A stretch of DNA of 64,000 nt, from positions 372,001 through 436,000 of the forward strand of contig CAWBLP010000018.1 in the NCBI GenBank assembly GCA_963789495.1, written 5' to 3'. The stretch's first letter is position 1, and each line of letters opens with the position of its first letter. A model generated the notes under the pieces. That model ran no database searches and had not been told where the DNA came from. It worked only from the letters and a program-made list of their open reading frames with translations. Shown here piece by piece: positions 1-8,841 of this stretch. The position numbers and the translations under genes were made by a program. This DNA comes from CAWBLP01 sp963789495 (lineage in GTDB: Bacteria; Pseudomonadota; Alphaproteobacteria; Acetobacterales; Acetobacteraceae).

Positions 1-21
1 CCAATGCCGGAGGTCCGCCCA

Positions 22-519
22 ATGACAGCCCACTCTTGCCGTCGCCAAGGAATCAACCTTCGAGCCGCTACCATGCTGGCAGGCCCCGCTACCATGCTGG
101 CATGCCTGATGGTGGCCTCTTGTGCACCGCAGTACTCGGCACCTCAGCAGGTGCAGGCCAGCAATCCGACGGTTACCTACCGGTATCACAACGACCAGGA
201 GTTGCTGGCGGTCAACCAGACCGCGGCGACATTCTGCAACCAATATCGGGCGGTTCCTCGGCCGGCGAGTTTCACCACCGGTCAGGATGGCAGCAAGGTC
301 GTCGTCTTCGAATGTGTGCCCGGCACGATGCCGATGGCTGCGCCGCCGCAGTTCAATCCCAACCTGGCCTACACCTACCGGACTGACCAGGAGTTGTTGG
401 ATGCATCGCGCAATGCGCAGGCCTATTGCACGAGAAATGGGTCGCAGCAGGTGATGTCGAACGTCGCTGTCAATGCCGATGGGACCAGGACCGTCAGGTT
501 CCAGTGCGGTCCACGGTAA
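22..519 (+). CDS. Putative lipoprotein with two internal repeats
   Basis: Small exported protein of unknown function, 165 residues. I chose the ATG at 22 because a GGAGG motif lies about 8 bases upstream; an ATG at 4 is in frame but has no visible ribosome site. The N-terminus has an arginine-containing start, a hydrophobic stretch and a lipobox-like LMVASC ending at Cys34, so lipidation is likely. The mature part holds two copies of a module of about 50 residues (roughly residues 51-100 and 113-165). Each begins with an aromatic TYR motif followed by DQELL, has two cysteines, and ends in a V-x-F-x-C strand. The paired cysteines may form one disulfide per module. The family was not recognised. 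Confidence 0.75.
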   Translation: MTAHSCRRQGINLRAATMLAGPATMLACLMVASCAPQYSAPQQVQASNPTVTYRYHNDQELLAVNQTAATFCNQYRAVPRPASFTTGQDGSKVVVFECVPGTMPMAAPPQFNPNLAYTYRTDQELLDASRNAQAYCTRNGSQQVMSNVAVNADGTRTVRFQCGPR

Positions 520-575
520 CCTTCCCAGGACAATCTGCCACAACGGAGAGACGAGACAGAACGGAGAGACGAGAC

Positions 576-746
576 ATGGACAAGGATCGCATCATCGGCG
601 CCGCCAAGCAGGCAAAGGGTGCCGTCAAGGAAGCGGCTGGCAAAGCCCTCGGTGACGCCAAGCTGACGGCCGAAGGCAAGAGCGACCAGGTCGAAGGCAA
701 GGTTCAGAACGCGATCGGCGGCTTGAAGGATGCGCTGAGGAAGTAG
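576..746 (+). CDS. CsbD family stress-response protein
   Basis: A 56-residue, charged, alanine- and lysine-rich protein starting MDKDRIIGAAKQAKGAVKEA. This matches the CsbD/YjbJ family of small, probably disordered general-stress proteins, and the length is normal for it. The molecular role is unknown. It lies 56 bases after the lipoprotein gene on the same strand. The leader just before the ATG contains a direct tandem repeat of a 15-base unit (acggagagacgagac, at about 542-556 and 561-575), so the purine-rich GGAGAG ribosome site is present twice. Confidence 0.8.
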   Translation: MDKDRIIGAAKQAKGAVKEAAGKALGDAKLTAEGKSDQVEGKVQNAIGGLKDALRK

Positions 747-866
747 CCCACGCGGCGGCTCTCCAGCCCGGATTGGCTTTGTGCGTTTTCGGCGCGGGTG
801 AGCGGTCACCCTGGACGCGGTCCCGCTGATGGCCGGCGGCGGCGTCCAGAGGCGCGGCGACGCCAA

Positions 867-1484
867 CTACCAGAGGCGGCTGACCCATGCCGCGCCGAGG
901 ACGGTCTGCCAGACGGCTGCCACCGCAACCGCCAGCACGATCACGCCGGCCAGTGCCGCGATCACGAGCAGGGGTCCGTCCTCCTCGAGATAGGCCAGCG
1001 AGATAAGAGCGATCAGCAGGGCCGGGACAACGTTGCTCAGGGGTATGGGAACGAACAGCATCGTGTCTAGGATCATGACGGCGATGCCAACCAGGCGCTT
1101 GGTCGCCTCGATCGGCGTAGGCCAGCGCGGATGGATCATCGTCTCGAGATATCGCAGCACCGGCACGGCCCGCTGCACCAGCGCCGCGAGATGGCGCGTC
1201 GCGAAGGGATGCGCGGCGACGCGGCGTGGAAAGATCGGCGCAGGGTAGCCCAAGGTCATCTGGAACGCGGGAACCATGAGCAGCAGACCGGCCACGACCG
1301 AAAGACCCGGTGCGGCCGCAACGACGGCGAGCAGCAGCATGACGACGCCAAAGGAGCGCGTGCGCAGCCTGCCCATCAGCCAGCCAAGGCTGAAATCGTC
1401 CGGCGGTGCCTGATCATGCAGACGCTGCAGTAAAACGGAGGTGGGGACGAGCACTCCGGCTTCGAGCGGCGTTGGCGTTGTCAA
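867..1484 (-). CDS. ExoD family exopolysaccharide synthesis protein
   Basis: A 205-residue integral membrane protein of the ExoD family. In rhizobia this family is linked to exopolysaccharide production and alkali tolerance; the biochemical role is unknown. The N-terminal half carries the typical G-WLMGRLRTRSFG region, then a hydrophobic hairpin, a cytoplasmic stretch containing PRR and HPRW, and two or three further membrane segments (about residues 130-200). The start is TTG (MTTPTPLEAG); no ATG lies nearby in frame. It converges with the csbD-like gene. Family membership is fairly certain, the substrate is not. Confidence 0.75.
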   Translation of the reverse strand: MTTPTPLEAGVLVPTSVLLQRLHDQAPPDDFSLGWLMGRLRTRSFGVVMLLLAVVAAAPGLSVVAGLLLMVPAFQMTLGYPAPIFPRRVAAHPFATRHLAALVQRAVPVLRYLETMIHPRWPTPIEATKRLVGIAVMILDTMLFVPIPLSNVVPALLIALISLAYLEEDGPLLVIAALAGVIVLAVAVAAVWQTVLGAAWVSRLW

Positions 1485-2098
1485 CTCTGGCCTCCCGACA
1501 TCCGGCCCCGCATGATGACCGGCGCGATCGAAGTGAGGGATCGCAGCCTCCCTGCGCCATGACCAGACGTGAGGGCGATCAGTATAGCCGCCAGCGGATT
1601 AAGTCCGGCACAGCGTCCCCGCGCCGCCGCGGCCAGGTACCCTTCCCAGGCCAGCATGTCGACGGCTTTTCCCACGCCAGCATTGACACTCTGCAAGCCA
1701 CGCAGGACGATCGGCGCGAGAGCGACAAGAACCTCGTCCTGCCCACGACCGCCGGCCACCGATGCGAGGGTCCTCCAGGCGAGACGGTTCAACGACGACA
1801 ATGCGCTGGCGGGACACCGTATGCTGGATGTCAGCCCCCGGATTATGATCAAATCCTCCGCTCGGCGGCAGGCTGTCCTGGCGCGACCCGCGTCCGACCC
1901 AGGCCATCGCTGTCGCAGATCCGACCCAGCGCCGTCCGATCCAGTCGCCATCTCGCGTTATCGCATCCGGCCCGCCGCCCAGGCGCAGGCCGCAAACCCC
2001 ACCACGAGACCGGACACCACGCCAGCCAACCGGCGCGCTGTCCCACGCATGGAGTGAGCCCACCGCCGAAACAACAAGACCCGAAGGAACCGCAAGTC
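1485..2098. other. Region without a firm gene
   Basis: About 610 bases upstream of the exoD-like gene and the next plus-strand gene. A minus-strand frame (1481-1951) has a plausible alanine/leucine-rich composition in its last 100 codons and could be the remains of a gene, but I recognise no domain and see no ribosome site. The end of the region (2080-2098) carries the AAGGAA ribosome site for the gene that starts at 2099. Confidence 0.4.
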
Positions 2099-3626
2099 AT
2101 GCCGCAACGTGTCCAGTTTCCCGACTCCATCGAGCCTTTGGTCCAGTTCATCGAGGAGACCCCGCGCGCCGAAATCCTCGACCGCACCCTCGAAAAGCTG
2201 CGCGCCGGCGTGCCGGTGAGGACCATGCTGACGGCGTCGGCACTTGCCGTGACCCGGTCCTCCGATCTGCCGCCCGGCCATCATGGCGGCCCGCTGCATC
2301 CGCTGGCCGGATTGTATGCCATCTCCAAACTGGTGGAGCGGCTCGAGGGCGAGGAGCGCTTCCTGCCGGTTCTGCAGCACGTGGCGCTGTCCAACAAGCA
2401 TATCCACGACCCGGTGACCGGGCCGTTCAGCCTGCTGGAATTCGCCGCGATGGACGCCAGACGGCAGCGCGTCGAGCCGCACCGAGGATCTTGCCGCGGA
2501 CGGGTCGGGCGACGTGATCGACGCGAAGGGCGTCGAAGCCACCAAGGAAGCATTCCTCAAGGCCTGCAGCCGCGGCGAGAGCAACAAGGCCGACCATCTG
2601 TTCCTGTGGCTGTGGGACCACATTCCAGCATATCGAGGCGTTCGACCTGCTGATGAGCGTGGCGATCCCGAAGAACGCGCTGGACGATCACTACTTCCTG
2701 TTCCCCGCCTACACCTGGCGCGGGCTGGATTTCATCGGGCGGGAGCACCTGTCCGTGCTGATGCGTCCGGCGGTGCGCTACGTGGCGCGCTTCCCGACCC
2801 AGCGCGTCGGTTCCCGAAGTGGATGCGCTGATCGAGAAGCACCAGCTGCTGACCCGCATCCTGCGCCAGCGCAGTGGCGACGACGAGACCGCCACGATCG
2901 GCGCATCGGCGAAGCGATCGGCCAGTGCAGCAACTACAACGAGATCCCGGTGCTGCTGGCACAGGCGCTGGCGGACGGGCTGTCGCTGGAAGGCGCCGGC
3001 GAGGCGCTGTCGATCGGCGCGGCCGGGCTGTTCATGCGCTCGCTCACCGGCAATCCGATGGATGTGCACCTGCACACCAGCGCCAATCTGCGCCGCTATC
3101 TGCTGCGGCTCGACGGGCTCAGCATGCGCAACAAGCTAGCTGATCCTGCTGCTGTGGCACACCGGGCCGGAGGTGAAGTCCACGCAGTACCGGATGGAGC
3201 CGGCGCCGCAGCCGGATCACGGCGGCGGTTGCCGCACTGCCGCACCGGTCGCAGGAGGAGCTGCTGGAGGCGATCACCCAGAGCATCTACCACCAGCCGC
3301 CGACCGACTGGTCCACCGTGACCAACCTCGGCCAGATGCGGGCGGTGCCGGAGGTGAAGGACACGGTCAATCTGGCGCAGCAATACGTGCAGCTCCGCTA
3401 CGACCCGCAGGTGCTGATGCGGCGGCTGGGCGAGATCGTCTGCCACGACAACTTCACCGAGATGCACGCCTTCAAGCATCACCAGGCGATCGTGGAGGAA
3501 TTCCACGCGACGCGCGAGCCGTGGCGCTGGATGCATTTGGTCTGCGGCTGCCAGGCGGCGGCGATCTCCTTCGGCAAGAACATGGAGATCTTCGAGGAGG
3601 CGCTGGACCTGCTGCACGCCGCCTGA
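2099..3626 (+). pseudogene. Frameshifted conserved His-rich protein of unknown function
   Basis: One gene of about 500 codons can be followed through all three plus frames: 2099 to about 2460 (starts MPQRVQFPDS), about 2514-2640, 2653 to about 2815, 2819 to about 2900, about 2905-3140, about 3173-3215, and about 3230-3626 (ends EALDLLHAA). At least six frame changes are needed. The parts read as one globular protein, rich in histidine clusters such as GHHGGPLHP, SNKHIHDP and MHAFKHHQ, which could bind metal, but no family was recognised. The start has an AAGGAA site 8 bases upstream. Because the peptide sequence stays well conserved in character across the breaks, sequencing error is as likely as true decay. 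Confidence 0.6.
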
Positions 3627-3627
3627 G

Positions 3628-3665
3628 CGGGGCTTTGCCCCGAACCCCACCAGGGGGCGTCGCCC
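3628..3665. repeat. Small GC palindrome pair after the gene end
   Basis: Directly after the stop codon at 3626 come GGGGCTTTGCCCC and, after a short gap, an imperfect second hairpin GGGGGCGTCGCCC. This is the short form of the nested palindromic repeats found at about 4013, 38923, 57134 and 58664. It could act as a transcription end or a REP-like element. Confidence 0.5.
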
Positions 3666-3870
3666 AGCGCGCCGCCAGCATAGCGCCAGCCAGTCGCCCA
3701 TCTTGCGCAACCGCCCTTCGACCGCCTTGTCCGACAGATCGGCGATGCCGGCATCCCCGGCCAGCGCCGCCGCGGCGCGAAACGACTGCCCGCCCGGACC
3801 CCACATCAGCGCCAGACGCAGCACCGCCTCCGCCGAGCGGATCTTGCGCCGGCGCACCAGGCTCGAACTG
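3655..3870 (-). pseudogene. IS4-like transposase N-terminal remnant
   Basis: The minus-strand frame across this stretch reads as the N-terminal domain of an IS4-type transposase: a segment with RSAEAVLRLAL, then WGPGGQSFR, then ADLSDKAVEGRLRKMGDWLA. That order is typical of the helical N-terminal region of IS4-family transposases. No catalytic DDE domain follows; the sequence runs into the end of the preceding gene. It is a short fragment with no ends visible. Confidence 0.5.
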
Positions 3871-4012
3871 GCGCGCCGTGGCCTCGAGGTCGACAACCTG
3901 GCCAGCGACGCGACGATCGCTGTCCATTCACCAGAACGCAGGGAGGATGCGCGGGGCATCCAAGCTTGGAATGTACCACCCCGTGACCGCGCAAGCGTTA
4001 GATTGGCGCACA

Positions 4013-4240
4013 TGGGGCAAAGCCCCTGGCCCCCCAGCAAAGGCTCAGCCTTTGCAATCAATTCGGTTTGGGGTGGGAAGGGCGCGCGACCACCTCAGAC
4101 CACACGAGCATCACGACCGGCCCCCTCCCCACCCCAAACAGGGTCGGTTCCAAGGGCCGGGCCCTTGGCGGGGATGCAAGGGGCAGCGCCCCTTGCTGGG
4201 GGTTCGGGGGCAACGCCCTCGACGCTTGCATGCGTGGCAG
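4013..4240. repeat. Composite palindromic repeat, copy A
   Basis: A chain of hairpins: GGGGCAAAGCCCC, AAAGGCTCAGCCTTT, a block of CCCACCCCAAAC, then AAGGGCCGGGCCCTT, AAGGGGCAGCGCCCCTT and GGGGGCAACGCC. The same chain occurs in reverse orientation at 57134-57380 and in part at 38923-39055. It lies between genes, just upstream of a Uma2 remnant. Such chains are common between genes in Acetobacteraceae; function unknown. Confidence 0.7.
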
Positions 4241-4270
4241 AAGCCGCGGACCTCCGCTAGGATCGCAGCC

Positions 4271-4567
4271 ATGGACAGCGTGCTGGACCGGCCATGGACC
4301 GTCGAGAGCTTCCTCGCCTGGGAGGACCGGCAGGATGGCCGCCATGAATTCGACGGGCGGAACGTCATCCCGATGACCGGTGGCTGCCTCGCCATCGCCG
4401 CGACCCTGCTGCAACGCGAGCCGGGCGGCGCCTGGATCGCCACCGCCCCTATCGCGGGGGAGCTGGTGCTGCCCGGGCTCGCCATCACCCTGCCGCTCGC
4501 GGCGCTGTATCAGGGGCTGAGCTTCGCGGCACAGCTTCCCCCACGGCAACCAGACCGGCCCGACTAG
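4271..4567 (+). pseudogene. Uma2 family endonuclease, internally deleted
   Basis: The reading frame starts MDSVLDRPWTVESFLAWEDR and continues HEFDGRNVIPMTGG, which is the conserved N-terminus of the Uma2/DUF820 family of PD-(D/E)XK-like nucleases. After about 37 residues it jumps to a family-type C-terminus (LVLPGLAITLPLAALY). The product would be 98 residues, against about 190 normally, and it lacks the catalytic core. The frame stays open, so this is an internal deletion rather than a frameshift. It meets the SYLF gene tail to tail, with the stop codons overlapping by 4 bases. Confidence 0.65.
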
Positions 4568-5430
4568 CGCGGCGGCGGCAGGCTCTGCTGCTGCACCGGC
4601 CCGTTCGGCTGCAACTGGACCGGCCCCTGCGGCGGGTGTCCCTGGTTCATCGGCGGGTAGGCCGGCGCAAAGCCGGGTCCGCTCTGCGTCGGCCCGCCGC
4701 CCGGCATGCCCGGACCCGGGGGCGGCGGCGGTGGCGCCGCGGTCTGCACCGGTCCGGCATGGCTGCCGAACCGGGTCAGCACCTCCCGCAGCGGATCGGC
4801 GCCCTGGTTCGCCCCCTGCATCTGCACGACGATCTGCCGCGCGGCGTAGGGTTGGCCGTAATAGGCGCGGTTCCACTCGCTGCGGATCGACATGATGCTG
4901 CCTTCCAGCGAAATGCCACCGAACACCCCGCGGCTCTGCGCAAACGCCACGATGTCGGCGCCCACCGCGGCCGTGGTGGAACCTTGTATGCCGCCGCCAA
5001 CCGTGGCGACCGCGATCGACGCGCCGACGCCCAGCTTGAACTGGCTGTCCATCACCGCATTCAGCCCGCGTTGCGTCATGATGGTCATAACGATGGAGCT
5101 GTCCTCCACGCCGATCTGCAACCCGAAGCTCGCGCTGCCGATGGTGTAGAAGGCGGGGTAGGACCAGGTGCCGTTGCCGGCCCGCGCCAGCAGGACGCAA
5201 TTGCCCCCTGCCCCGCCGAGGAAGAACCCGGCCTTGAACACCCGCGGGCAGATCATCACCGCGCGCGACCGGCGCAGCATGATCTGCGGGTCCTGCGAGA
5301 CCCCCTGGGTCATCATCTCCTGCACGGTCAGCGCGGCGCGGTCCACCAGCGTCTGCTCGTCGCTCTGTGCCCACGCCAGCCCCGGTGCGACAAGTAACAG
5401 CGCGGCGGCGGCCAGCAGGAATCGGCGCAT
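4564..5430 (-). CDS. SYLF (Ysc84) domain lipid-binding protein, exported
   Basis: A 288-residue protein with a Sec signal peptide (MRRFLLAAAALLLVAPGLAWAQ). A SYLF/Ysc84 domain follows (about residues 30-205), with features such as RAVMICPRVFKAGFFLGG, FYTIGSASFGLQIG and GGGIQGSTTAAVGADIVAFA. SYLF domains bind phosphoinositides in eukaryotes; in bacteria these are periplasmic proteins of unknown role. The last 75 residues are rich in proline, glycine and glutamine and probably disordered. A strong AGGAGG site precedes the ATG at 5430. Confidence 0.85.
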   Translation of the reverse strand: MRRFLLAAAALLLVAPGLAWAQSDEQTLVDRAALTVQEMMTQGVSQDPQIMLRRSRAVMICPRVFKAGFFLGGAGGNCVLLARAGNGTWSYPAFYTIGSASFGLQIGVEDSSIVMTIMTQRGLNAVMDSQFKLGVGASIAVATVGGGIQGSTTAAVGADIVAFAQSRGVFGGISLEGSIMSIRSEWNRAYYGQPYAARQIVVQMQGANQGADPLREVLTRFGSHAGPVQTAAPPPPPPGPGMPGGGPTQSGPGFAPAYPPMNQGHPPQGPVQLQPNGPVQQQSLPPPR

Positions 5431-5508
5431 GGGTCGTCCTCCTCCGATATTCCGGTCTGCATAACGTCAGCGCGTCGAGTTCGTGCCGGGATTCGGGCGA
5501 ATTTGCGG

Positions 5509-6129
5509 TCAATACCCGGGGAGTTCGTTGACGCAGACCACCCGCCACGCCTCCGGATGGCGCTCCAGCCGGGTCAGCGACAGGTTCTGCACGCTGAGAT
5601 GCAGCGCATTGTCCGGGCCGATGCGCAGCGCATGCGCCACCGCGGCGCGGATGGTGCCGCCATGGCTGACGATCGCCACGTCCTGCCCGGCATGCACCTC
5701 GGCCAACCGCTCCAGCGTGGTCGCGGTGCGGGCGATCACATCCGCCATGCTCTCCCCGCCTGGCGGCTTTTCATGCCCACCCAGCGGCCAGAACGCGTGC
5801 TTGGGCAGGGTCAGACGCTCCGGCAGGTCCGCATGCGGCAGGCCCTGCCATTCGCCCAGCGACTGCTCGATCAGCCCGGGCTCCTCGGTCAGTTCGGCAC
5901 CCGGGTAGCCGGCGGCGAAGATCGCCTCCGCGGTGCGGCGGGTGCGCGACAGCGGCGTGACCTTCCACACCGCGGGCCGGGGCAGGCGCTGCGCCAGCGA
6001 CCGGTACATCGGCCCCTGCTCCAGCAGGGTGGTCTCGCACAGCGCCACGTCCATGATGCCGTAGAGGATGGCGCGGGCGTTCTCCTCCACCAGGGCGTGG
6101 CGGATCAGCCAGAAGCGGGTCTCGGTCAT
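5509..6129 (-). CDS. Histidine phosphatase family protein
   Basis: A 206-residue member of the phosphoglycerate mutase-like histidine phosphatase superfamily. The catalytic N-terminal motif reads LIRHALVEEN, that is RHA instead of the usual RHG; the nucleophile His is kept. The second arginine-containing motif (PLSRTRRTAEAIF), the acidic segment EQSLGEWQG and the second catalytic His in VAIVSHGGTIRAAVAHAL are all present. The start MTETRFWLIRH was chosen because the motif begins five residues later, as is usual. The substrate cannot be predicted; cobalamin or sugar phosphate phosphatases are both possible. Confidence 0.8.
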   Translation of the reverse strand: MTETRFWLIRHALVEENARAILYGIMDVALCETTLLEQGPMYRSLAQRLPRPAVWKVTPLSRTRRTAEAIFAAGYPGAELTEEPGLIEQSLGEWQGLPHADLPERLTLPKHAFWPLGGHEKPPGGESMADVIARTATTLERLAEVHAGQDVAIVSHGGTIRAAVAHALRIGPDNALHLSVQNLSLTRLERHPEAWRVVCVNELPGY

Positions 6130-6184
6130 GCATTTGGCCCCGGTGACTGGATGCCGGACACATCCGGCCGTCTCGGACAGCACA

Positions 6185-7019
6185 TCACTCGCCAATACTC
6201 AACAGCGCGCCGCGCACGCGGGCCTGGCGGAACTGGCGGGCGAACAGCAGGCCGGCGGCGATCGTCCACACCACGTTCAGCCCGACTGCCGCCGCCAGGT
6301 GATCCCAGCGGATCACGCCGTCCAGCAGCATGCCGCGCATGCCCTCGAACACATGCGCGGAGGGCAGCGCCAGCGCGATCGGGCGCAGCGCGGCGGGCAG
6401 CACGGAGACCGGGTAGAACACCGCGGAGAACGGCGTCAGGCCGAACAGCACCGACCAGGCCAGTGCCTCCGCCCCGGCGCCATGGCGCAGGATCAGCGAC
6501 ACCACGGCCAGGGACACCGCCCAGCCCATGACCATCAGGTTGGCGAAGAACAGGATCAGCACGGGGCCGAGCGAGAACAGGTTGAAGGCGTAGAGCGCCC
6601 AGGCGAGCAGGATGGCCGGCAGCACGCCGACCGTCATGCGGATCGCCGACATGCCGATCAGCGCGGCCACCAGCTCCCACGGGCGCAGCGGGCTGACGAA
6701 GACATGACCGAGGTTGCGCGACCAGACCTCCTCCAGGAAGCTGATCGCGACCCCCATCTGGCTGCGCAGCGCCACCTCCCACAGCAGCACGCCGCCCAGC
6801 AGCGTGGCGCCGGCGAGGGCCGCAGCCGCTGCCCATCCGCGCCGCCAGAAAGCTGGCGGTGAAGCCCCAGATGCACATCTGCAGCACCGGCCAGTACGCC
6901 AGTTCCAGCAGCCGCGGCCAGGAGCGGCGGTACAGCGCCAGATGGCGGTACATCAGGCCCCAGATCCGGCGCAGGCTGGCCCGCACCCGGGAAGCCGGCC
7001 GGAGCTGCGGGACCGGCAT
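6185..7019 (-). pseudogene. ABC-2 type transporter permease, one frameshift
   Basis: Membrane subunit of an ABC-2 exporter, about 275 residues when the frames are joined. The N-terminal frame (from 7019, or 7040 if the start overlaps the ATPase gene) reads through MYRHLALYRRSWPRLLELAYWPVLQM. After a one-base loss near 6832 the second frame carries the rest: LLGGVLLWEVALRSQMGVAIS, then five hydrophobic segments. The order ATPase then permease with near overlap is normal for these exporters. Only one base is missing, in a GC run, so the gene may well be intact in the organism. The substrate is unknown. Confidence 0.75.
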
Positions 7020-7029
7020 GGCGGACCGC

Positions 7030-7782
7030 TCAGCCGGCATCTTCGGTCTCCCGCGCGGCGCGCCGGTCACGGGCGATGTCCAGGAACACCTCCTCCATAT
7101 CTGCTCGGCCATAGCGGGACAGCAGCGCGGCGGGGCTGCCGCGATCGACGATGCGGCCCTGTTTCAGCATCAGCACGTGGTCGCACATCCGCTCCACCTC
7201 CGCCATATTGTGGCTGGCGAGCAGGATGGTGCAGCCGGTTTCGGCGCGATAACGCTCCAGCCAGCTGCGCACCAGGTCGCCGGTGTCGGGGTCCAGGCTG
7301 GCGGTCGGTTCGTCCAGCAACAGCAACTCCGGCCGGTTGATCAGCGCCTTGGCGAGCGCGACGCGGGTCTTCTGGCCGGCCGAAAGCTGGCCCGCCGGGC
7401 GGTTCAGCAGCGCGCCGAGGTCGAGCTCTTCCGCCAGGGTCGCGATCCGCTGCTCGATCTGCGGCACGTCGTAGAGATGGCCGTAGACGCGCAGATTCTC
7501 CGCCACGCTGAGCCGCTGTGGCAGCGACACATAGGGCGAGGAAAAGTTCATCCGCGCGAGGGCGGCAAACCGGTCGCGCGCCATGTCGTGGCCGAGCACG
7601 GTGATGCTGCCGGCGGTGGGCACCAGCAGGCCCAGCAGCATGGCGATGGTGGTGGTCTTGCCGGCGCCGTTGCCGCCGAGCAGGCCCAATGTCGCGCCGG
7701 CTCGGACGGAGAAGTCGATGGCATCGACCGCCAGCACGTCACCGTAGCGCTTGGTCAGGCCGGATACGCGGATTGCATCCAT
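7030..7782 (-). CDS. ABC transporter ATP-binding protein (ABC-2 exporter)
   Basis: A 250-residue ATPase. Walker A is GGNGAGKTTT (about residues 36-45), the signature is LSAGQKTRVALAKAL, Walker B with its catalytic Glu is LLLLDEPTASLD, and the switch His lies in LLASHNMAEVERM. It resembles the CcmA/NodI/drug-exporter group that pairs with ABC-2 permeases. The permease gene follows at once downstream (overlap or 10-base gap, depending on its start). Together they form a two-gene exporter; the substrate cannot be read from the sequence. Confidence 0.88.
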   Translation of the reverse strand: MDAIRVSGLTKRYGDVLAVDAIDFSVRAGATLGLLGGNGAGKTTTIAMLLGLLVPTAGSITVLGHDMARDRFAALARMNFSSPYVSLPQRLSVAENLRVYGHLYDVPQIEQRIATLAEELDLGALLNRPAGQLSAGQKTRVALAKALINRPELLLLDEPTASLDPDTGDLVRSWLERYRAETGCTILLASHNMAEVERMCDHVLMLKQGRIVDRGSPAALLSRYGRADMEEVFLDIARDRRAARETEDAG

Positions 7783-7788
7783 GGCGGA

Positions 7789-8139
7789 TCAGACCGCGCC
7801 GGCGGGCATGTGCGAGAGGACCAGCCGACCGGTTGGGCCGCCCGTGGGGGGCCGGCAGGCGGCTGCGGAGGAGCACGCCGGCCGCGGCGGACGGGTCGGT
7901 CGGCGCAAAGTCGGCGGCACCAGCGCCGCGCGGCGGGTCGTGGCCACGGTGGAAATCCCTTCAGAGGTTGCGCCGGTCGGGGATGCCGCGACACACGCGG
8001 CCGACCTGCCCGGCGCAGCAACGCCCGGCATGCCCAAGGTGGCGCAGCCGGCCGCCAAGGCAAGCCCCAGACGGCTGCTCCGATATAGCCCCGCGCGGCG
8101 GGCCGGCAAGCGACCCGCTGCGGCCACAGGCCGGCCCAT
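7789..8139 (-). CDS. Putative small lipoprotein, possibly frameshifted
   Basis: A minus-strand frame of about 116 codons between the acetyltransferase and the ABC ATPase. After a basic N-terminus it has a hydrophobic segment and a lipobox-like LAAGC. The middle changes character, and a second frame continues with ADFAPTDPSAAAGVLLRSRL, so a single-base indel near 7900 is likely. If the frames are joined, the protein would sit just upstream of the ABC exporter genes and could be transcribed with them. No family was recognised. Confidence 0.35.
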   Translation of the reverse strand: MGRPVAAAGRLPARRAGLYRSSRLGLALAAGCATLGMPGVAAPGRSAACVAASPTGATSEGISTVATTRRAALVPPTLRRPTRPPRPACSSAAACRPPTGGPTGRLVLSHMPAGAV

Positions 8140-8182
8140 CAGGTGAGTCCGGGGATGGCGGCTCAACTCGGCTTGCGCATCT

Positions 8183-8692
8183 TCAGTTCCGGGAGGCGAC
8201 CCAGACCAATCCTCGCCATGACCCGGTGGTGAAGTCGCGCGCGGGCTCTCGCCGTAGACCGAGGCGCGCCATGACCGCCTGCGAGCGTAGATTGTCGGCG
8301 CTGGTGTACGACAGGATCTCATCAAGCGGCTTCCGCCGGAACGCATCGTCGAGTGCGGCCTGCGCGCTTTCCGTGGCATAGCCGCGACCCCATGCGGCAC
8401 GCATGAATCGCCAGCCTACCTCGTAATGCGGCCCCAACGGATGATCTGGAGCGAGGCGGGGCATGACCCCTGCGTAGCCGAGGAAGCGCCCATCGGCCGC
8501 CTCCACCGCCCAACGTGCCACGCCATGTTCGGCAAAGGCCGCATCATAGCGAGCAAGCTTTGCGTCGCTGTCCGACCGGCCGACCGGTCCGCCAAGATCG
8601 CGCATCACCGCTGCATCAGCGTGCATCTCGGCGAATGGCAAGCGATGCACCGCGTGCCAGAGAACCAGCCTCAGTCGCGGTGTGGTCAGCAT
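8183..8692 (-). CDS. GNAT family N-acetyltransferase (RimJ/RimL type)
   Basis: A 169-residue GNAT protein starting MLTTPRLRLVLW, the usual beta1 of the RimJ/RimL-like group. The acetyl-CoA-binding region is the segment YEVGWRFMRAAWGRGYATES, with the R/Q-x-x-G-x-G/A-like loop, and it is followed by NLRSQAVMARLGLR. This group acetylates protein N-termini or small amines; the substrate is not predictable. Length is normal. Confidence 0.85.
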   Translation of the reverse strand: MLTTPRLRLVLWHAVHRLPFAEMHADAAVMRDLGGPVGRSDSDAKLARYDAAFAEHGVARWAVEAADGRFLGYAGVMPRLAPDHPLGPHYEVGWRFMRAAWGRGYATESAQAALDDAFRRKPLDEILSYTSADNLRSQAVMARLGLRREPARDFTTGSWRGLVWVASRN

Positions 8693-8841
8693 GCGGACGT
8701 GCCCACTCCGCAGCCGGCGTGCCGGCCCGCCGCCCGCGCGCGCATAGGGCCTCTCCCCAGCCGCAAGGCGCGCGCAAGCGTCGCAGCGGCTGGGCCCGGC
8801 GAGCGGTCAGTGCGCGCGCGAGAAATCGGGCGGCGCGGCCG

